This document shows, piece by piece, positions 41,338 to 54,452 of a DNA stretch of 64,000 bases. This stretch comes from Prostheceraeus crozeri (Eukaryota; Platyhelminthes; Polycladida; Euryleptidae). Position 1 is the first letter of the stretch. Each line of letters begins with the position of its first letter. The stretch covers positions 1 through 64,000 of the forward strand of contig CAJQUW010012902.1 in assembly GCA_907163375.1 (NCBI GenBank), written 5' to 3'. A program made the position numbers and the translations under genes. The notes beneath the pieces are model-generated. The model did not search any database, had not been told where the DNA came from, and worked only from the letters and a program-made list of their open reading frames with translations.

Positions 41338-42174
41338 TTATCATACTTTAATGTTTTCTTATTGAAAAATTATGGTTTGCAAATTGAGCGATCTTCATAT
41401 CTTCACCACTGTCCAGCAAATACAATTACGGATACAAGCTTATCATAGCTTAGTTAAAGCTGCGAATGTAAGCTCTCGAATGATGTGGGGGCGTTGATGT
41501 GCGACAAGATCGGAATCCGACATAATGTGGGTTATCCTCTTTTTATGATCAGCTCTTTAGTTGGTGCGAGCATGAACTAATATCATTGTTCTGCAGGGGC
41601 CGTATAAAATTAATTTCGGTTTTGTTTTTTTAGTTTCTTGACATACTTGCATACTGCTTCGTAACCTCTTTTAATATGCAACATCTGATGATATTATTAT
41701 GATTGTTAGTCATGTATACTAACAATTATCATAAAACGATCGCTTTTCTTCACATGATCAATTTCATGAGTTGCCAGATATTTTGCATATGCATAACTTC
41801 GTAAACATTAAAAATATGCTTTCATGTCTGCAACAATATCTTCAATATCTTAGCAAGAGTAGTAAAATATAACACGTTAGTTCGCCTACATGTTTGTGTG
41901 TTTCCACACCGACTTAAGGAAGACTAAACACCGACTCCAGTGACCTGGATGACCTTCTCGTCATGATTTGTGATATTTTCAAACTCATCATTTAACTCAG
42001 CCATTGGCTTTGATTATATTTAGCAACGGAAACTCTGATCAAAAGTGAGAATAACTTCTTCGGATGCAAATTGTATTGATGTTACTCGTAGGCTGACATT
42101 CCCGGATACGTCGACTACCTTATGATTCCAAAACTCAGTGAAACATAACACAAAATTGTGTGAGGCAAAAAAAT
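41338..42174. other. No gene seen
   Basis: Non-coding. A short palindrome, TGATTGTTAGT to ACTAACAATTATCA, lies near 41700-41725. Confidence 0.45.
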
Positions 42175-42400
42175 TTACAGGCTTCCCGTAAAAGTCAAAA
42201 GGGACGGTGATGAAACATGCTCTGGTAATGAGCTCCACATTCTTGAGACACGATGACAACAAAAGAACTTTATTGGATCATTGTGATGACTATCAATAGG
42301 CGACAATTCGAATGAATTACCATAAGTAGTTGAATTTCTCGATTGTAAATGTAAAGTAAAAGAGTTACAGCAAGGAACATCGACTAAGTTGTGAAGCATC
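42175..42400 (-). pseudogene. C-terminal tail of a non-LTR reverse transcriptase
   Basis: The minus frame reads VDVPCCNSFTLHLQSR, then GNSFELSPID and RVSRMWSSLPEHVSSPS, the usual last block of CR1-type RTs (RVVxxWNSLP). The open frame extends to 42723, but its upstream part is not RT-like. Confidence 0.6.
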
Positions 42401-42985
42401 ACATAAAATGTCATTCCTTGAAAATGAAGAATCTTGTTCATTGAAAATCTCAACTTCCTTTCTGTATGTACGTCGTAATGAAAATATTCGAAAAACATAA
42501 TAGACTTTAAATAATCACTTGCAGTAATGATGAGTACATTTTGACCGGCATTTTGACTATGCATCCGGCATAAAGCCGTATAATCTGTTACATATTCTGG
42601 TGCTACGGAAGGTACGGACGAGGACAAACATCCACTGACAAAGAATAATCGCTTCAGAGAGTCTTTGTTGGTATTTCGAATCAAAGTCAGTGGCTGTGCT
42701 ATGTGATGAGTTCGAAAACTCACAAATCAAGTCATGAAGACCATCTAAACCAATGGGGCCTGTGTATAGGCTGAAGTTTCACCTTCTTCAAGCTGGTGTG
42801 AATATAGACGAGGGTCGAGTATGTTTCTGTCTCACTGTTTTGAGACCAGTGTTCCTATATCAATGCAAGAAGATTATAATTCACACAGGGAAGATTGAAA
42901 TGACATTGCTGTCAGTTAGTATTGGGTTGCCAAAAGCTAGCATGAGCTTGACCTGAATAAAGATGTTTTCTCTACATAATGTATG

Positions 42986-44255
42986 CAGGGTTGGTCAAAA
43001 CCCACCCGGTCAGAAAAAAACCCGATTTCACCCGCCCGGCGGGCGAAATCGGGCGGGTGAAATCGGGTGAAATCGGGCGAAATCGGGTGAAATGGATTTT
43101 TCCATATTATGTCATTTTTTCGATGCTTCTAATTAAAATACAGTAATGCCAATTCATTTTTCTGATTTATTGACTCTGCCTCTTCTCAAAAATCATCGTA
43201 TGGAATGAATACAATTCCGTAATCTACATGTTTCTTACTACAACACCAAATATTGAAAAGGAAAACCGAATAATATGTCAATGTCCGATGTTTTCATTGC
43301 GCAAGAAATTTAACGCCTATGCTGATATGATGCCCATTGTCCATCCCTGACTCGCCGGACATCAGCCAGCCTGGATTTGTCAACAGCGGACTGTAGCGAT
43401 GCATTCGTGAGATGATGGGGAATTCGGGAGAGCACACGCATATTGGTTGACGCTGCTGGTCGCATGTCTTTGGGTGGCTGGTGCAGTCGAAAGTGCGTAA
43501 GATAAGATCGATATTGGCAAACAATGATTTAAAGCCACTGCCCACAAGTCTGGTCATTAATGTTATTATAGCATACAAAAGACACTCGGAAATGATGGGG
43601 AGTTCGGGGTGGCGCGTGCGTGGTACGGATTGATACGCAGCAGGCTGCTGCCAGTCTGCGACGGACACTTCGGACCATAAGAAAGAGCGTGCGTCCTCGA
43701 TTTCACAGAGGTCTTTCGACCACACCAAACGACCATCCTCACAAACAGATATTTGGTGATCGATGTTTAGATGACTCATTAAATCTTCCCGTTTTGACCA
43801 TATTTTTTATATAAAGTTCAATTTATAGACCTCTACACATGTTTTCTCTGATAATACTTATATATTTTGGATAACAGCCAATCTTGTGTAAAGTATACTA
43901 TTCGTAAATGTAGGTGAGAGAATAACTTCATATGATTCCTTATTTAGATAGCCTGTAATTATCTGAATATTTGGTACGGCTAAAATACAGTAACCTATAC
44001 TAAGTACTCACCAATATTTTCTCATGATATTGTATTTTAATCATGGTTTACATTACACTGATGTGTGCAATGTAGTTTGATTTTTCAATAAAATGATAAT
44101 TTTAAAATAAGAGATTACCTCTTAATTTCAAGAAAATCGAAATAACTAGATTAAACCCGAAAAAACCCGAAAAACCCGGTATAAAAAACCCGAGAAAACC
44201 CGCCCGGATATAACCCGATAAAACCCCGGGTGGGTTTTTTTGCCGACCAACCCTG
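42986..44255. mobile_element. hAT-type non-autonomous element with 8-bp duplication
   Basis: aatgtatg at 42978-42985 and 44256-44263 flanks inverted ends CAGGGTTGGTCAAAACCCAC and, in reverse, CAGGGTTGGTCGGCAAAAAA. Next to the ends lie tandem 9-base repeats GAAATCGGG (43020-43090) and AACCCGAAA (44150-44225). CAGGG ends plus 8 bp fit hAT. A 161-codon minus ORF (43294-43779) is not recognised as transposase. Confidence 0.88.
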
Positions 44256-44263
44256 AATGTATG

Positions 44264-45738
44264 ACAGATACGTATAGTAGCTGAAATATATTGCTGCCTG
44301 AAATTAGAGAAGCAAAAATGAATCACGTATGATGTCAAATTGTCAGCATTTTCCATAATATCACTTAAGAGCCGAAATAGTTTTCAAACATAATTATTAA
44401 TACAATTACAAAGTTGCAGCTTTGTGACAATGGCATTATATGCGAATAGAGTTATGTTATTGTTAAGTCTATGAAAAGGGTTTAGTTATTTCCATCTCAC
44501 TTTCGTCGTGTTGCTCAACTGTCTTCGTAAACTTATTTCAAAAGATGAAAATTACATGCGAATGCTAGCTCAAATATGAATGATCTGCATGCTATCATAA
44601 TTTGATAATAATTAACATGTTAATCATCTTTGTATCTGCATTTTGCACTTACCGAGCGATTATAATGATGTTTCAATCGTGTAAAGGAGGAAGGTCTTAT
44701 TCACCAGATGATCTACTTCTAGCACTAGTCGCATACTGGGTTGATATACTAGAGTTTTAATGAAAGATTCATAAATTCCGCCTGAATGCTCATTTTTGTC
44801 CCCCAGTACTGATGATAGTTCAATTGATTTAGCAGATGGAAATGGACCGCTTTACTCAAGAAGAAATTCAAAATGGTTGATGCACAGCCGCTAGAGTGGA
44901 GAAATGTCTCGTACTTTCATATGGCGTATTATTTCTCGGCTTTGAAATGTCTTTTTGACTTCACGGAATCAATATTCAAGCCTTCCGCCCTGCATTGAAT
45001 TTAGGATATGGATGAGCGACGCATGATGTTAAGGTTTGAGTTAAAAGGTTATCTCTTTTGCAATTACCGTAAGTCATAAATTAGTTGGAGGTAGTAAACG
45101 GATTGACACACGGAGAACTACGATGCCTATTGTGACTATAGATTCAGACAAGACAATCAATTATCGTTTGGAGTTTGAATTCGTGCGCAATCATTGCACT
45201 GTGTCTCCTCACCACTCCCTGACGCACTGGTATTCATCATGTGGAGAGCGATGCTGTAACTACCATTAAATGATTCCCAGGTCACAAACATTACCTCTCA
45301 CAATTCACGAAGATTTGTAGTTGTCAGTAACACAGTTCACCATTGATGCAGCTCGTCAGACTTCTTGCCCAGAAATCTGCCTCTGATAGCAAAATTGATT
45401 TCTGAAATGAATATTAATGGAAGGCAATGAAAATTTCCGTCTTCATTCAAAATGGAGTGATGTCATCAAAGTCAAGCGCTTTGAAGCGAGGGTTAGGTTG
45501 ATTGTCAAGTAGCCATTTCATGGTGCTGCTTTGAGTGTCACTTTTGTCAAAATCGTCGAGAATGGCTCAATCATAGTGTCAATGCTTATTACTTAGTTTC
45601 AGAACGATCAATGCAGTAGGCGGTCAGTATGAGAAACAATGTACAGTATTTGCCTGTGAACGGAGCCAGTTTTATCATATGCTACATACTCTGCATGATG
45701 AGAATAACGTTTAACTTACCGTTTATTTCCTTTTGCAG
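44264..45738. other. No gene seen; intron upstream of the first calcineurin exon found
   Basis: No preceding calcineurin exon (GDxHG or GDxVDRG block) was found here by eye. Confidence 0.5.
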
Positions 45739-45850
45739 TGTGTACTGTACCTTTGGGCCTTGAAACTCCTATATCCCAATACATTCTTTTTACTCCGTGG
45801 AAACCACGAATGTCGACATCTCACCGAGTATTTCACTTTCAAGCAAGAGT
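45739..45850 (+). CDS. PPP3C (CanA): Calcineurin A catalytic subunit, internal exon a
   Basis: The exon follows TTTCCTTTTGCAG and ends before GTGAGTAA. It encodes [13 protein letters not shown] through [20 protein letters not shown] plus one base. RGNHE supplies the Asn and His that bind metal and the catalytic site in PPP-family phosphatases. [12 protein letters not shown] is calcineurin wording and differs from PP1 and PP2A. Calcineurin is the Ca2+/calmodulin-activated Ser/Thr phosphatase. The splice phase fits the next exon. Upstream exons with the first metal ligands were not found in the window. Confidence 0.93.
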
Positions 45851-46392
45851 GTGAGTAACATACAGTCATCTAGACTGATTTTTCTTGCATCATGAAGTTA
45901 TTGTCTCAATTTGTGCTTATTTAACAGGGTTCTTGCAGTTTGTTAATTTTGAAAAAAAGTAGAAGGCTCTTAAAGTTTGTGAATTTCACGATTTTTCAGA
46001 AACGTTTGTGAAGGTTTGTGAAAGTTTGTGAATTTTTCCTCCAGGATGTTTGTACGAACCCTGTTTAACTCATAAGACCAGTTTTTATTTATATAGCAGT
46101 GGACGGCAAGTTTAGTATAAATATCATGAATTCAAATTGAAACTCATAGACCAGAATTTGTTGCGCATTATTAACAAAGGTACACACAAGTCGATTGTGA
46201 TAATTTTACACAATCTAGTTATATCCTTTTATTCTTTTTTTAAAAATGATATTGACATCATAAATTTTCAATTCGTAACTGTCTGTCAAAAATCAGTGTA
46301 CATGCTCCACATGATTGATATGTTATTTCCATACATTCATGATTTACATGCAGATAGCTGTAGCTCATTTTCATTTTTCGTTTCTTTCATAG
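45851..46392 (+). other. Calcineurin intron with small hAT-like MITE
   Basis: A 144-base piece at about 45925-46068 begins CAGGGTTCTTGCAG and ends GTACGAACCCTG. Inside, AAGTTTGTGAA repeats several times. A target duplication is not clear. Confidence 0.45.
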
Positions 46393-46538
46393 GTAAAATC
46401 AAGTATACCGAGCGAGTATATGACGCTTGTATGGATGCCTTTGACTGTCTGCCATTAGCCGCTCTCCTCAATCAACAATTCCTGTGTGTCCATGGTGGAC
46501 TTTCCCCCGAAATCCACACCTTAGATGATGTTCGAAAG
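46393..46538 (+). CDS. PPP3C (CanA): Calcineurin A catalytic subunit, internal exon b
   Basis: Acceptor TTCTTTCATAG, donor GTAAGT. The first two bases complete the Cys codon of KQEC. Encodes [20 protein letters not shown], then [19 protein letters not shown]; His in VHGG is a metal ligand. 146 bases, ends on a complete codon, matching the next exon. Confidence 0.95.
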
Positions 46539-47631
46539 GTAAGTGCATTGCAAGATTATTGCATTACTGTCTCAAATGAATTGCTTCAATGATTTCCCAA
46601 TGAGTTATCTGATAGGTCTAATAAACTTGGTTTTATTATCACAGTTGGTAATGGATGCTGTAATCCGTAATCAGGTCTCAGTAACAGGTACAAAATTATT
46701 TTCGACCATTTGAGAAACTGTCGGATGTGATGCCATGTTGATTTTGTGGTGACAAATTGATGCTCTTATTTCTGATTTTGATTATTTTCTCTTTTACACG
46801 GGTGAGCATGGAAGAGGCCTACTACTGCATAAATTTGTTTGGTGGACAAAGTCGCACGTTTGCGATGTTGACAACTTAAATAGACCCATATCTAAAAAAA
46901 ATATACAAATATATAAATGGAGAAAATATAATATAATGGGAGGAAGGATGTTACAGCTTCAGGTCGTAGTTTCTTCTGCTAATGCTCAAACTGATGTTGA
47001 AGTTCGATCGCATGTTATTGAATGACCAGATACTATTTAGTATTTTTTGATGAAGAGTATCTTCTAACATAATATTCTGTAAGAATTCACTGTGTGAGAA
47101 GTAGTAATGCTTAGTTAGTGTAAATCAAAAGCTTGAATCATGCATCAACACTCAAATATTTCTTTCTTTCCCAAAATATTGTTCACATGATAATGATGAT
47201 AATAATAAAATAATATAAAACATTCAAATAACACATATATGTTTACTTAGGCAATGACGAATAATGGGAAAGTCCAGGAAGGGCAACAAAGACCATACAT
47301 CTTATGATCTAAAACACGTTGTATGCTTCGTGTCCACGCCAAGGAGAAACGTTGGAGAATTTTATTGTTTTAATGGATATCTTGGTCGAAGAAATATTCT
47401 GCTTTCTGTCATTACCGACCAATAAACAATATAAAATATCTTTTTCATTTGAAACTCGACAATTTATCACACTTTATTCCTAATCAAAGATTGATATATT
47501 GATAGCAACCCTGAAGACTTTTTTTCAACTTTAACTAATTTTGTCAGAGTAAACACGGTTTGCGGAGGAGATTTTCTTTAGGCTGAACTCAAACGATAGG
47601 TTGAGGAAATATGCCTTGACTATTGTGCATA
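46539..47631. other. Calcineurin intron, no gene seen
   Basis: AT-rich intron sequence without recognised repeats. Confidence 0.5.
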
Positions 47632-47869
47632 ATTGAAAATAGGTTTGGAAGAAACTCAAGTTTTTTATTATTATATTATCTAAATCGTACAAAAAGTCAA
47701 TATATCTCGTCTATTTACACCATAGCCATTATCAAGAAAAGATAATAATGGCTTTTTCTTGATAATGACTATGATGTAAATAGCCGAAATATATTGACTT
47801 TTTGTACGATTTAGATAATATAACAATAAAAAACTTTACTTTCTTCCAAACCTATTTTCAAATGAATGA
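47632..47869. mobile_element. Foldback of two Penelope-like 3' ends
   Basis: Arms 47632-47750 and 47751-47869 pair almost completely. From the centre outwards each reads CTTGATAATG(A/G)CTAT, then TAAATAG(C/A)CGA(A/G)ATATATTG and GTACGATTTAGATAATAT. The CTTGATAATG...GCCGAAA wording resembles the 3' motif of the Penelope-like copies at 37.3 and 56.6 kb. Confidence 0.6.
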
Positions 47870-48199
47870 CTGGCAACAGTGTATCTGTGTTACTTTGTAT
47901 TTTGGTTTGCACTCGTACGGGCGTAATAAGTTTAGAAGTGAAGTGCTCGGTAAAATCCATGTGAGAAATTTGGCTAATCAACAAAGTTCGTTTGTGGTAA
48001 TCAACAAAGTTCAATTATGGTATTGTGACTCCCTCAGCCCTCGTAGGAGTGTGTTTCGAAGGGAATGGATGAAGAATATTTTTTGGTCGATTTATTGGTT
48101 GGATAATTCCGTAAAATAACAGCGCTGTGATTGGAAATAGCCTAAAACCTATAGTGTTAGACGACCAGCTTTCTAATTACTGTTTGAATGCATCATTGA

Positions 48200-49310
48200 A
48201 AGGGGCGGAACTTTACTTACTTCTTCTTACTTCCTCGTTTTGCGTCTCTTCTTCCCGGTTCCGGGGCTGGACGTAGATGCGATGACCCGTTTCCATCTCG
48301 AACGATCTAGAGCAGTGTCTTCCGACACCTCCAGAGACTCCAGATCTTCATGGATACAGGCTTGCCAAGTCTTCTTAGGTCTTCCAGGTGGACGGCAACC
48401 ATCGACTGACAAGTTTTAGACTTCATTGATGACGTCACCATTGGCTCTTCTTACGTGGCCAAACCAGCGCAGACGTCTTTGCCGCAGGCGGACTGGAAGT
48501 TCGGGCAAACCACAGCATCTCGCTACTTCTTCGCTTGTAACTTTGTCTTTCAACCTGACCTTTGCCATATACCTCAGCATTCGTCTGTCAGTACTTCTCA
48601 GAAGTTCAACCAGCCTTAGGCTGAGGGGGCACGTTTCTGCGCCGTAGATGAGAACTGATCTTACACACATCTCATACACATGGGCTCTGCACTTCAATGG
48701 GATGCCTTTGTTGGAAAGAAGACTGGCCAATTCTCTCCATTTCGTCCATGAAGCCGCGATGCGAGTCCGAACCGCTCCTTCTGCGCTTGCCTCTGAGTCC
48801 ACAACATCTCCGAGGTAACAAAAATCTTGGACCTCTTGTAGGACGATTCCATTCACATTAAGTGAATCATCCTCAGGCGAGTTGGGAACATCCGCGCACT
48901 TCGGACATCGGAAGCCTGTTATTCCTTGAAATGATCGCAATCGGGAGCACTTTTTGTGACACCACAATTTGCAGGAAACACAAAAGATCGAGTTTGCTCC
49001 GACTCCCCTGCCACAACAACTGCACAGCCACTTTCCAGACTTGGTGCGTTCTTCGCTCTCTTCCCAGTTACCATGACCTTGGACTTCGCCCCGTTGATCT
49101 TCAAGCCACGCCGCTCTAAACCATCCTTCCACCTTGAAAACATATCAATGGCTTCTTGCTTGGAGGCAGCTGTTAAAACCAGATCATCGGCGTACAGCAA
49201 CTCCCATGGGCCGGATCCTCGACTATCTTTGGACGCTTCCTCCATCACTGTAATGAACAGCAAGGGGCTAAGCGCTGACCCTTGGTACCCTTGGAAGTAC
49301 AGGTTGGGAA
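48200..49310 (-). pseudogene. RTE-like non-LTR retrotransposon, 5'-truncated
   Basis: The minus strand reads SALSPLLFITVM, LLYADDLVLTA (motif C), GLKINGAKSKVMVTGK, then a zinc-finger-like CSCCGRGVGAN...FCVSCKLWCHKKCS...FRCPKC, and the thumb YLGDVVDSE, LIYGAETC, RRLRWFGHVRRANG, CRPPGRPKKTW. A frame change near 49045 and a stop near 48416 break it. The 3' end runs into an (AAGTA)-type tail at 48210-48235. The 5' part up to motif B is missing. Confidence 0.85.
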
Positions 49311-50660
49311 CAACCTGTCATTCCCTTCGGTTCAATCAGTTCACTCTTTCGCTTTTACTTTCCCTTAGTTTGCTTGATTTTGACTCCATTATACGATCAT
49401 ACTTGTTTTGGTTAATTGCAAACTCCGCAGTCTCATATACACGACAGTTATTGACGTTTGAGAAGGAAGCATTGAAGGACATTTCCTCTCCCAGAGGTGT
49501 GGAGAGCTTTTCAGATATATCACGTGTTCATAATCGATTCTACGCTACCCTACCGACTCATCATCCCTCCCTGGGGAACTGTATTTTCTTCTTGACTTTG
49601 GGCGTGGTCTCTTCTAACGTTCATTTAGATTGGGAAGCAGTGCAGAATAATATTGGCGTGTTCCTTTCACACCTGGTTGGCATATGCATAAGGATAATGT
49701 GGTTCATCAGTTTTCTGGTACAACTCGTGTCTTGATGAAACTATGCATCTCTACAAACTCCACAGCGGTTACCCTTCGCTTAAACCCTCTGAGGACAAGG
49801 AATGATTTTCTGCCGTTTTTTAAGCACATTGAGGGAAATGATTAAAAAATTACAATAGATTCAAAAAATATCTCGCATGTGTTTCTTACTTACGATGACA
49901 AATTGTCGCATTGTTTGATTTGATGAGGAAATCTTGCTGTCCTTAAAACCATCACCTTATTTTACTGCTTTTTCTTCCTTGAATATACTTTCGCCGTTGC
50001 ATTTGTCCAACTCCATATGTTGCCGCACTTCCTATTTTACATTGTCACTGCTCGAAGATTTAACTAAAGTGTAATTTTTTGGAAATCTGCATTTTTGCGT
50101 GATGCTTTTGCTAACTTGTATTTATTCACAAAGAAAATATGGTAAAATACTATGTCTGTTCACGTTACTGTTAATCTTAATTTGACAACTGTGTTGAGTT
50201 GTGAATCAATGGAAAATTGCTTGTGATAGTGAAGCCTTCATGTAGGTGAGAATATTCAATTTGTAATACAAAGTAGCATCTTCATTTCGATCACAACATT
50301 TAACAAAATGTCTCGCTTGCACTTCTTGTTTTGAATTTTGATGATAAAGAATGTTTTTCCGACTGTCAATAATTAAAGATATTTCTAAGGTTTCCAAAAA
50401 ATAAGGATTTTCCATTCGAAGCAGCGAGTAAGATTATCTATGATCGAATATTAATCGACTTTTCTACATGTACCTACCGTAGTTATGTCACTCTTATGTG
50501 AGCCGTCAAAAACAGCAAATAACAAACAAAAAAGTTTTTTCATCAGCAGGGAAATTACAAAGATACACAATGATCGCATACCAGAAGTAATACTTTGCCA
50601 TTCAATAGTCAACGCATAACTGTGTACATATTAATAAGCAGCAACTGTCATTTAATGTCG
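49311..50660. other. No gene seen
   Basis: Intron sequence. An open + frame at 49311-49735 shows no family resemblance and is probably chance. Confidence 0.4.
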
Positions 50661-50920
50661 TCAGTTATTTTTGTTTCCGAGGAAGTATCGGCGAAGAAAG
50701 CAAAGATCGTCGATCGCGCAATCGTTGAGACGGCCGCGGAGCTTCGTGACAAAAAGACCTGCAGTCGAAAACGCTCTTTCCGCCTCAGCGCTTGTGGGCG
50801 GTATAGCCTTCAAAGATTTGAAGAGTTTTCCCAAAGTGGGAGGCCGTTCATCTGTCGATTTAGAAATTGCAAATTCTGTTTTTATATGAGTGAGTACATC
50901 GACTGACGGGGAGGGTGAAT
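50661..50920 (-). pseudogene. hAT transposase C-terminal dimerisation domain
   Basis: The minus frame, ending with TGA at 50663-50661, reads PPTLGKLFKSLKAIPPTSAE, AERAFSTAGLFVTKLRGRL and IDDLCFLRRYFL, the conserved end of hAT transposases (SERxFSxAGxxxxxxRxxL). The catalytic part is absent. Confidence 0.85.
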
Positions 50921-51283
50921 AAATGTGAATTTCATAGAGTGTTCTAATATCAATCTCACTTAGATGATTTGGGATGAAAGGAAATGAGATAAGAAACTAC
51001 TTTTACTGTCGAAGCTGGGCTCTATCTTATTGTGACATTTTTATGCATATATTGTGCTTTAAAATGATGCATACATTTTTCGTTCATAATCGATCTGCTT
51101 TGCTGGCTAAATGAAAGAGGAAAATTATTCGATGGAGAAATATTCGTCGAATATTATAAGAACAAAAATCTTCTGCTTATTTGTTCGAATATTTTCTCCC
51201 GACCAAAAAACCCTAGATATTTCTGTTTTGTGGAGTGTGCGAGTAATTTGTCATAGAATTTATTTTGGCTGTTAATATTCCAG
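50921..51283. other. Calcineurin intron, no gene seen
   Basis: Polypyrimidine tract and CAG acceptor at 51281-51283; otherwise nothing recognised. Confidence 0.5.
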
Positions 51284-51423
51284 ATCGACCGGTTTAAGGA
51301 GCCTCCTGCCTTTGGTCCCATGTGTGACATGCTATGGTCAGATCCACTGGAAGACTTCGGTAATGAGCGTAGTGTTGAACATTTCACTCACAACAGTGTC
51401 CGTGGCTGTTCCTACTTCTTTAG
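51284..51423 (+). CDS. PPP3C (CanA): Calcineurin A catalytic subunit, internal exon c
   Basis: Acceptor GTTAATATTCCAG, donor GTAAGT. Encodes [20 protein letters not shown], then [10 protein letters not shown] and [14 protein letters not shown] plus two bases. [12 protein letters not shown] and [11 protein letters not shown] are diagnostic of calcineurin among PPP phosphatases. The phase joins exon d. Confidence 0.96.
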
Positions 51424-53509
51424 GTAAGTCGCAATCAAACAAGTTATTTCTACTTGATTAGTGATCGAGAGTTCATGGGAAGTAAGAAAATCACAAACTA
51501 GCCGGTTTTGTTGCTTGTAACAACTAGCCAATTATTGGACTTTCATCTTCAGGATGTAATTTTGTGTTTCCTGCTTTGAAATATTGATTGCACTTGATGA
51601 AGTAATTGAGCGCAATCGGAAGCGTAGTCAATAGCTTGAAAATGGAAGGCAAATAATTTTTCGGTCTAAGTTTTGGGTACCCTACAGAGGGAAGTAAGTA
51701 TGGGCCACCAAATCGGGAGTGGTCGGGGTTGGCACAAAACCATTTCATGCTGCAATTTTGTAAGAAATATCCCAAGTGGTTCCATTACAATATGAACAGA
51801 CATTATATTATACACATAAACAGTTCAGGTGTAGACTGACTAAGTGGGCGATCAGCAATGTTTCATTTTTATTATGCAATTTTTAGACCTCGATAGATCA
51901 TATCATTAGTGGGATGCTTGGTCAATCAAAATCCAGAAATTTTCGTGGATTTACTCTGAAAATGTAGTTATCAGTCATGGGCATAAATTTGCTGGAAAAT
52001 CTCTGGACTTGACTCTGGTGTAGAAACTTTTCTTATTACTCCTTTGCATCGAGCAACTCCATGAGAATCGTGATATCATGTTTGATTGATAATTTGCTTA
52101 TATCTACTAAAGCACAATGATTAGTTTTGGAAGTTGGGGATATGACCTTTGCTGTCTGTTCAACATAAAACATTCTACACTCTGATTGCATTGCTATAAT
52201 GACTATTCCATGTCGTTCGAAATATCTCTCTTCCACTGTTGTCCACTGATGATGCTAGGAGACAGAGCGTAAGTTTTGGAACTGCAACATTTGCTGTATG
52301 CAAGGAGTTATTTGAAATTTGTTATTTTATTGGTTTTTTATGTAAAGCAAACAAATGTATGTAAAGCAGTCAACTGTGTGCTCGAAAAGCAACAGTTGTA
52401 GATCATCTCGACTTGAATCGCATTTAAGCGTGGTCACAGAAATTCTGATTATGGTAACTCAGATAAAGAGCGAAAAAAGAAAATGGTTTGAAAACAATAT
52501 TTTTTCTCTTTGATTTGGTTTGGACGGTCAATAAGTAGATGGTTCAACTCTATTTCTTCAGGACATGTTTTGCCATCTTAGTGGCGTTAACAACTGAAGC
52601 AAGATCTTGAATACATGTGCATGTACATGTATATCATTACATGTTTTAAAGACTATATAAAAACATAGAATGATGAAACATGTGCTACAAGTTATTCAAT
52701 TTTATCACTCTATCCCACTATAACTATAATTACAAATCAAGAGCGACAAGACCAAAGTAGGTTTTGTTCTGAATACAATTGTCATTAACTCTACGGTTCT
52801 CATGGAATGATAATTGTCCATTAATGCTTCCATTTCCACTAACTTCGACTTGAATCGCATTCAAGCGTGTTCACAAAAGTTTTGTATTAACTATTGATAA
52901 TTTCTACGATTTTAATGTCCCGAATTGAGGATGTGGATGGTTTTTGATAGTTGTTGAGCAAAGTTCATGTACACATTTGATAGCTCTTTTACTGTACTAG
53001 ATTTTCAGTTTTACAGATCGCCTGATAATGCATGGAGTTGAGAATAAACACAGGTGGTTGTTTACTAGATCATCGTGATATTATTGTTGATTTATGCATA
53101 GACCACTAGATTACCTGGACAGTCAGCTGCAGACACGGAGTTTGGTTCGTTGTAGCCAACATCAGGCAATTAGTTGAAAAAATTATTATACTTTCAGGTC
53201 GAATGCGGTTGAAGCTTTCAATTTTTATAGTAGTTAGGTGTTGGATTACATCCTTGTGAACTCTGCATTGGCCATGAACTTCGAAATGTTTGAAAGGGGA
53301 CCCTCGGCCATAAAGTATAAGCTATATTCTGAAGTTCAAAATAGAAATTTGTGTAGGGCCTTCGTCTGGTCGTACTTATTTTCATGTCAAGTAATGCAGG
53401 TTGAGGATGGATTGGCATCTAGGTATAAATGGAACAAAATCAGCTTTTCAAGGTGATTTATATTCAGACTATACACTTCATACTTACTTTCCAGCTTTTC
53501 GTCATTTTC
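51424..53509. other. Calcineurin intron, no gene seen
   Basis: No coding similarity. ATGTACATGTATAT-type short repeats occur near 52615-52640. Confidence 0.45.
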
Positions 53510-54110
53510 CAAGCTAAATAATCCCACAGTCCTGCGGCTGTTGCTCTCGGATGTCTGGTCTGCACTCCTGCCGATCATAGATCATTTCTGGATTCAGGTC
53601 CAAAGCATGGAGATCATCGGAGACGGTTTCGGACCATGTTCTCCGTGGTCTTCCTCTTACTTGGCTTTCTGACTTCATCTTCAAACTGGAAACATGTCTT
53701 CGTCCAGTCATCTTCTCTTTTTAGAATGTGGCCTTACCACAGTCTTTTTCTTCGCAGAACATCAGGAATGCATTCCAGGTTCATCTTCCTTAGGTCTTCA
53801 CTGTTTTGCCCATCGATCAGCATCAAAACAATACATTCTTCTCACCATTGCCTTTTCTGCTCATTTCTTCTTCATGATCTGACCACCTTTCACGGACCAT
53901 GTCTCACTCCCGCACCTCGTCGCTTTGTAGACACACGCAGGGCCCACATGACATTTCATTCTCCAGGTGGAGACTTGATGTCAGGAAAGGCGCAAGTTCA
54001 TGGAATCTCCACCATCCACAGCTTACTCTCAACGTCACAGCATGGTCGGATCCACCTCCCGCACTCAACGTATCGCCAAGTTGCAGGAGGACATTACTGA
54101 GCCGGAACCT
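53510..54110 (-). pseudogene. RTE-like retrotransposon, 3' piece
   Basis: The minus strand reads LGDTLSAGGGSDHAVTLRV, HELAPFLTS, then after stops GRPRRTWSETVSDDLHALDL. This continues where the fragment at 57295-57600 stops (zinc-finger-like part), so one element was split by an insertion of about 3.2 kb. Many stops and frame changes. Confidence 0.75.
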
Positions 54111-54365
54111 TTTAAAAAGTTAGGAATATGTAAAAATAAAGATGAGTGGACCCAATCCATTAATCCAACGCAATTACCCAAAAGCAAAAATCTAGTGAGA
54201 AAGGAATGCTCGAGAGTTTTCGTGGTCTCTATTCATGTGCAACAACCAATCAGAAATAAAGCGAAAAGGAACACTAAAAGATGAGCCGTCGTGGTTACCA
54301 CTAGGTTTCTCACAATCCCGACTTTAATCATCCCGGGATTAGCAAGCTTAAAGGATTTACTGATA

Positions 54366-54366
<1 letters not shown>
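54111..54366. other. No gene seen; possible hAT-like left end
   Basis: ACTAGGTTTCTCACAATCCC...ATCATCCCGGGATTAGC at about 54301-54350 loosely mirrors the sequence at 57195-57277. Confidence 0.35.

Positions 54367-54447
<81 letters not shown>
54367..54447. repeat. (TA)n microsatellite, about 80 bp
   Basis: Uninterrupted TA repeat. A shorter one lies at 56648-56666, directly outside the other end of the large inverted repeat. Confidence 0.95.

Positions 54448-54452
<5 letters not shown>

Noticed and set aside
43294..43779. 161-codon minus ORF in the hAT-type element as a transposase
   Set aside because: No RAFSTAG-like or zinc-finger text; an internal duplication explains the open frame.
48956..49735. 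259-codon + strand ORF
   Set aside because: Its first part is antisense to the RTE-like RT and the rest has no recognisable domain.
50595..50906. + strand ORF with Lys/Arg-rich text
   Set aside because: The minus strand of the same DNA is a clear hAT transposase C-terminus, so the + frame is a shadow.
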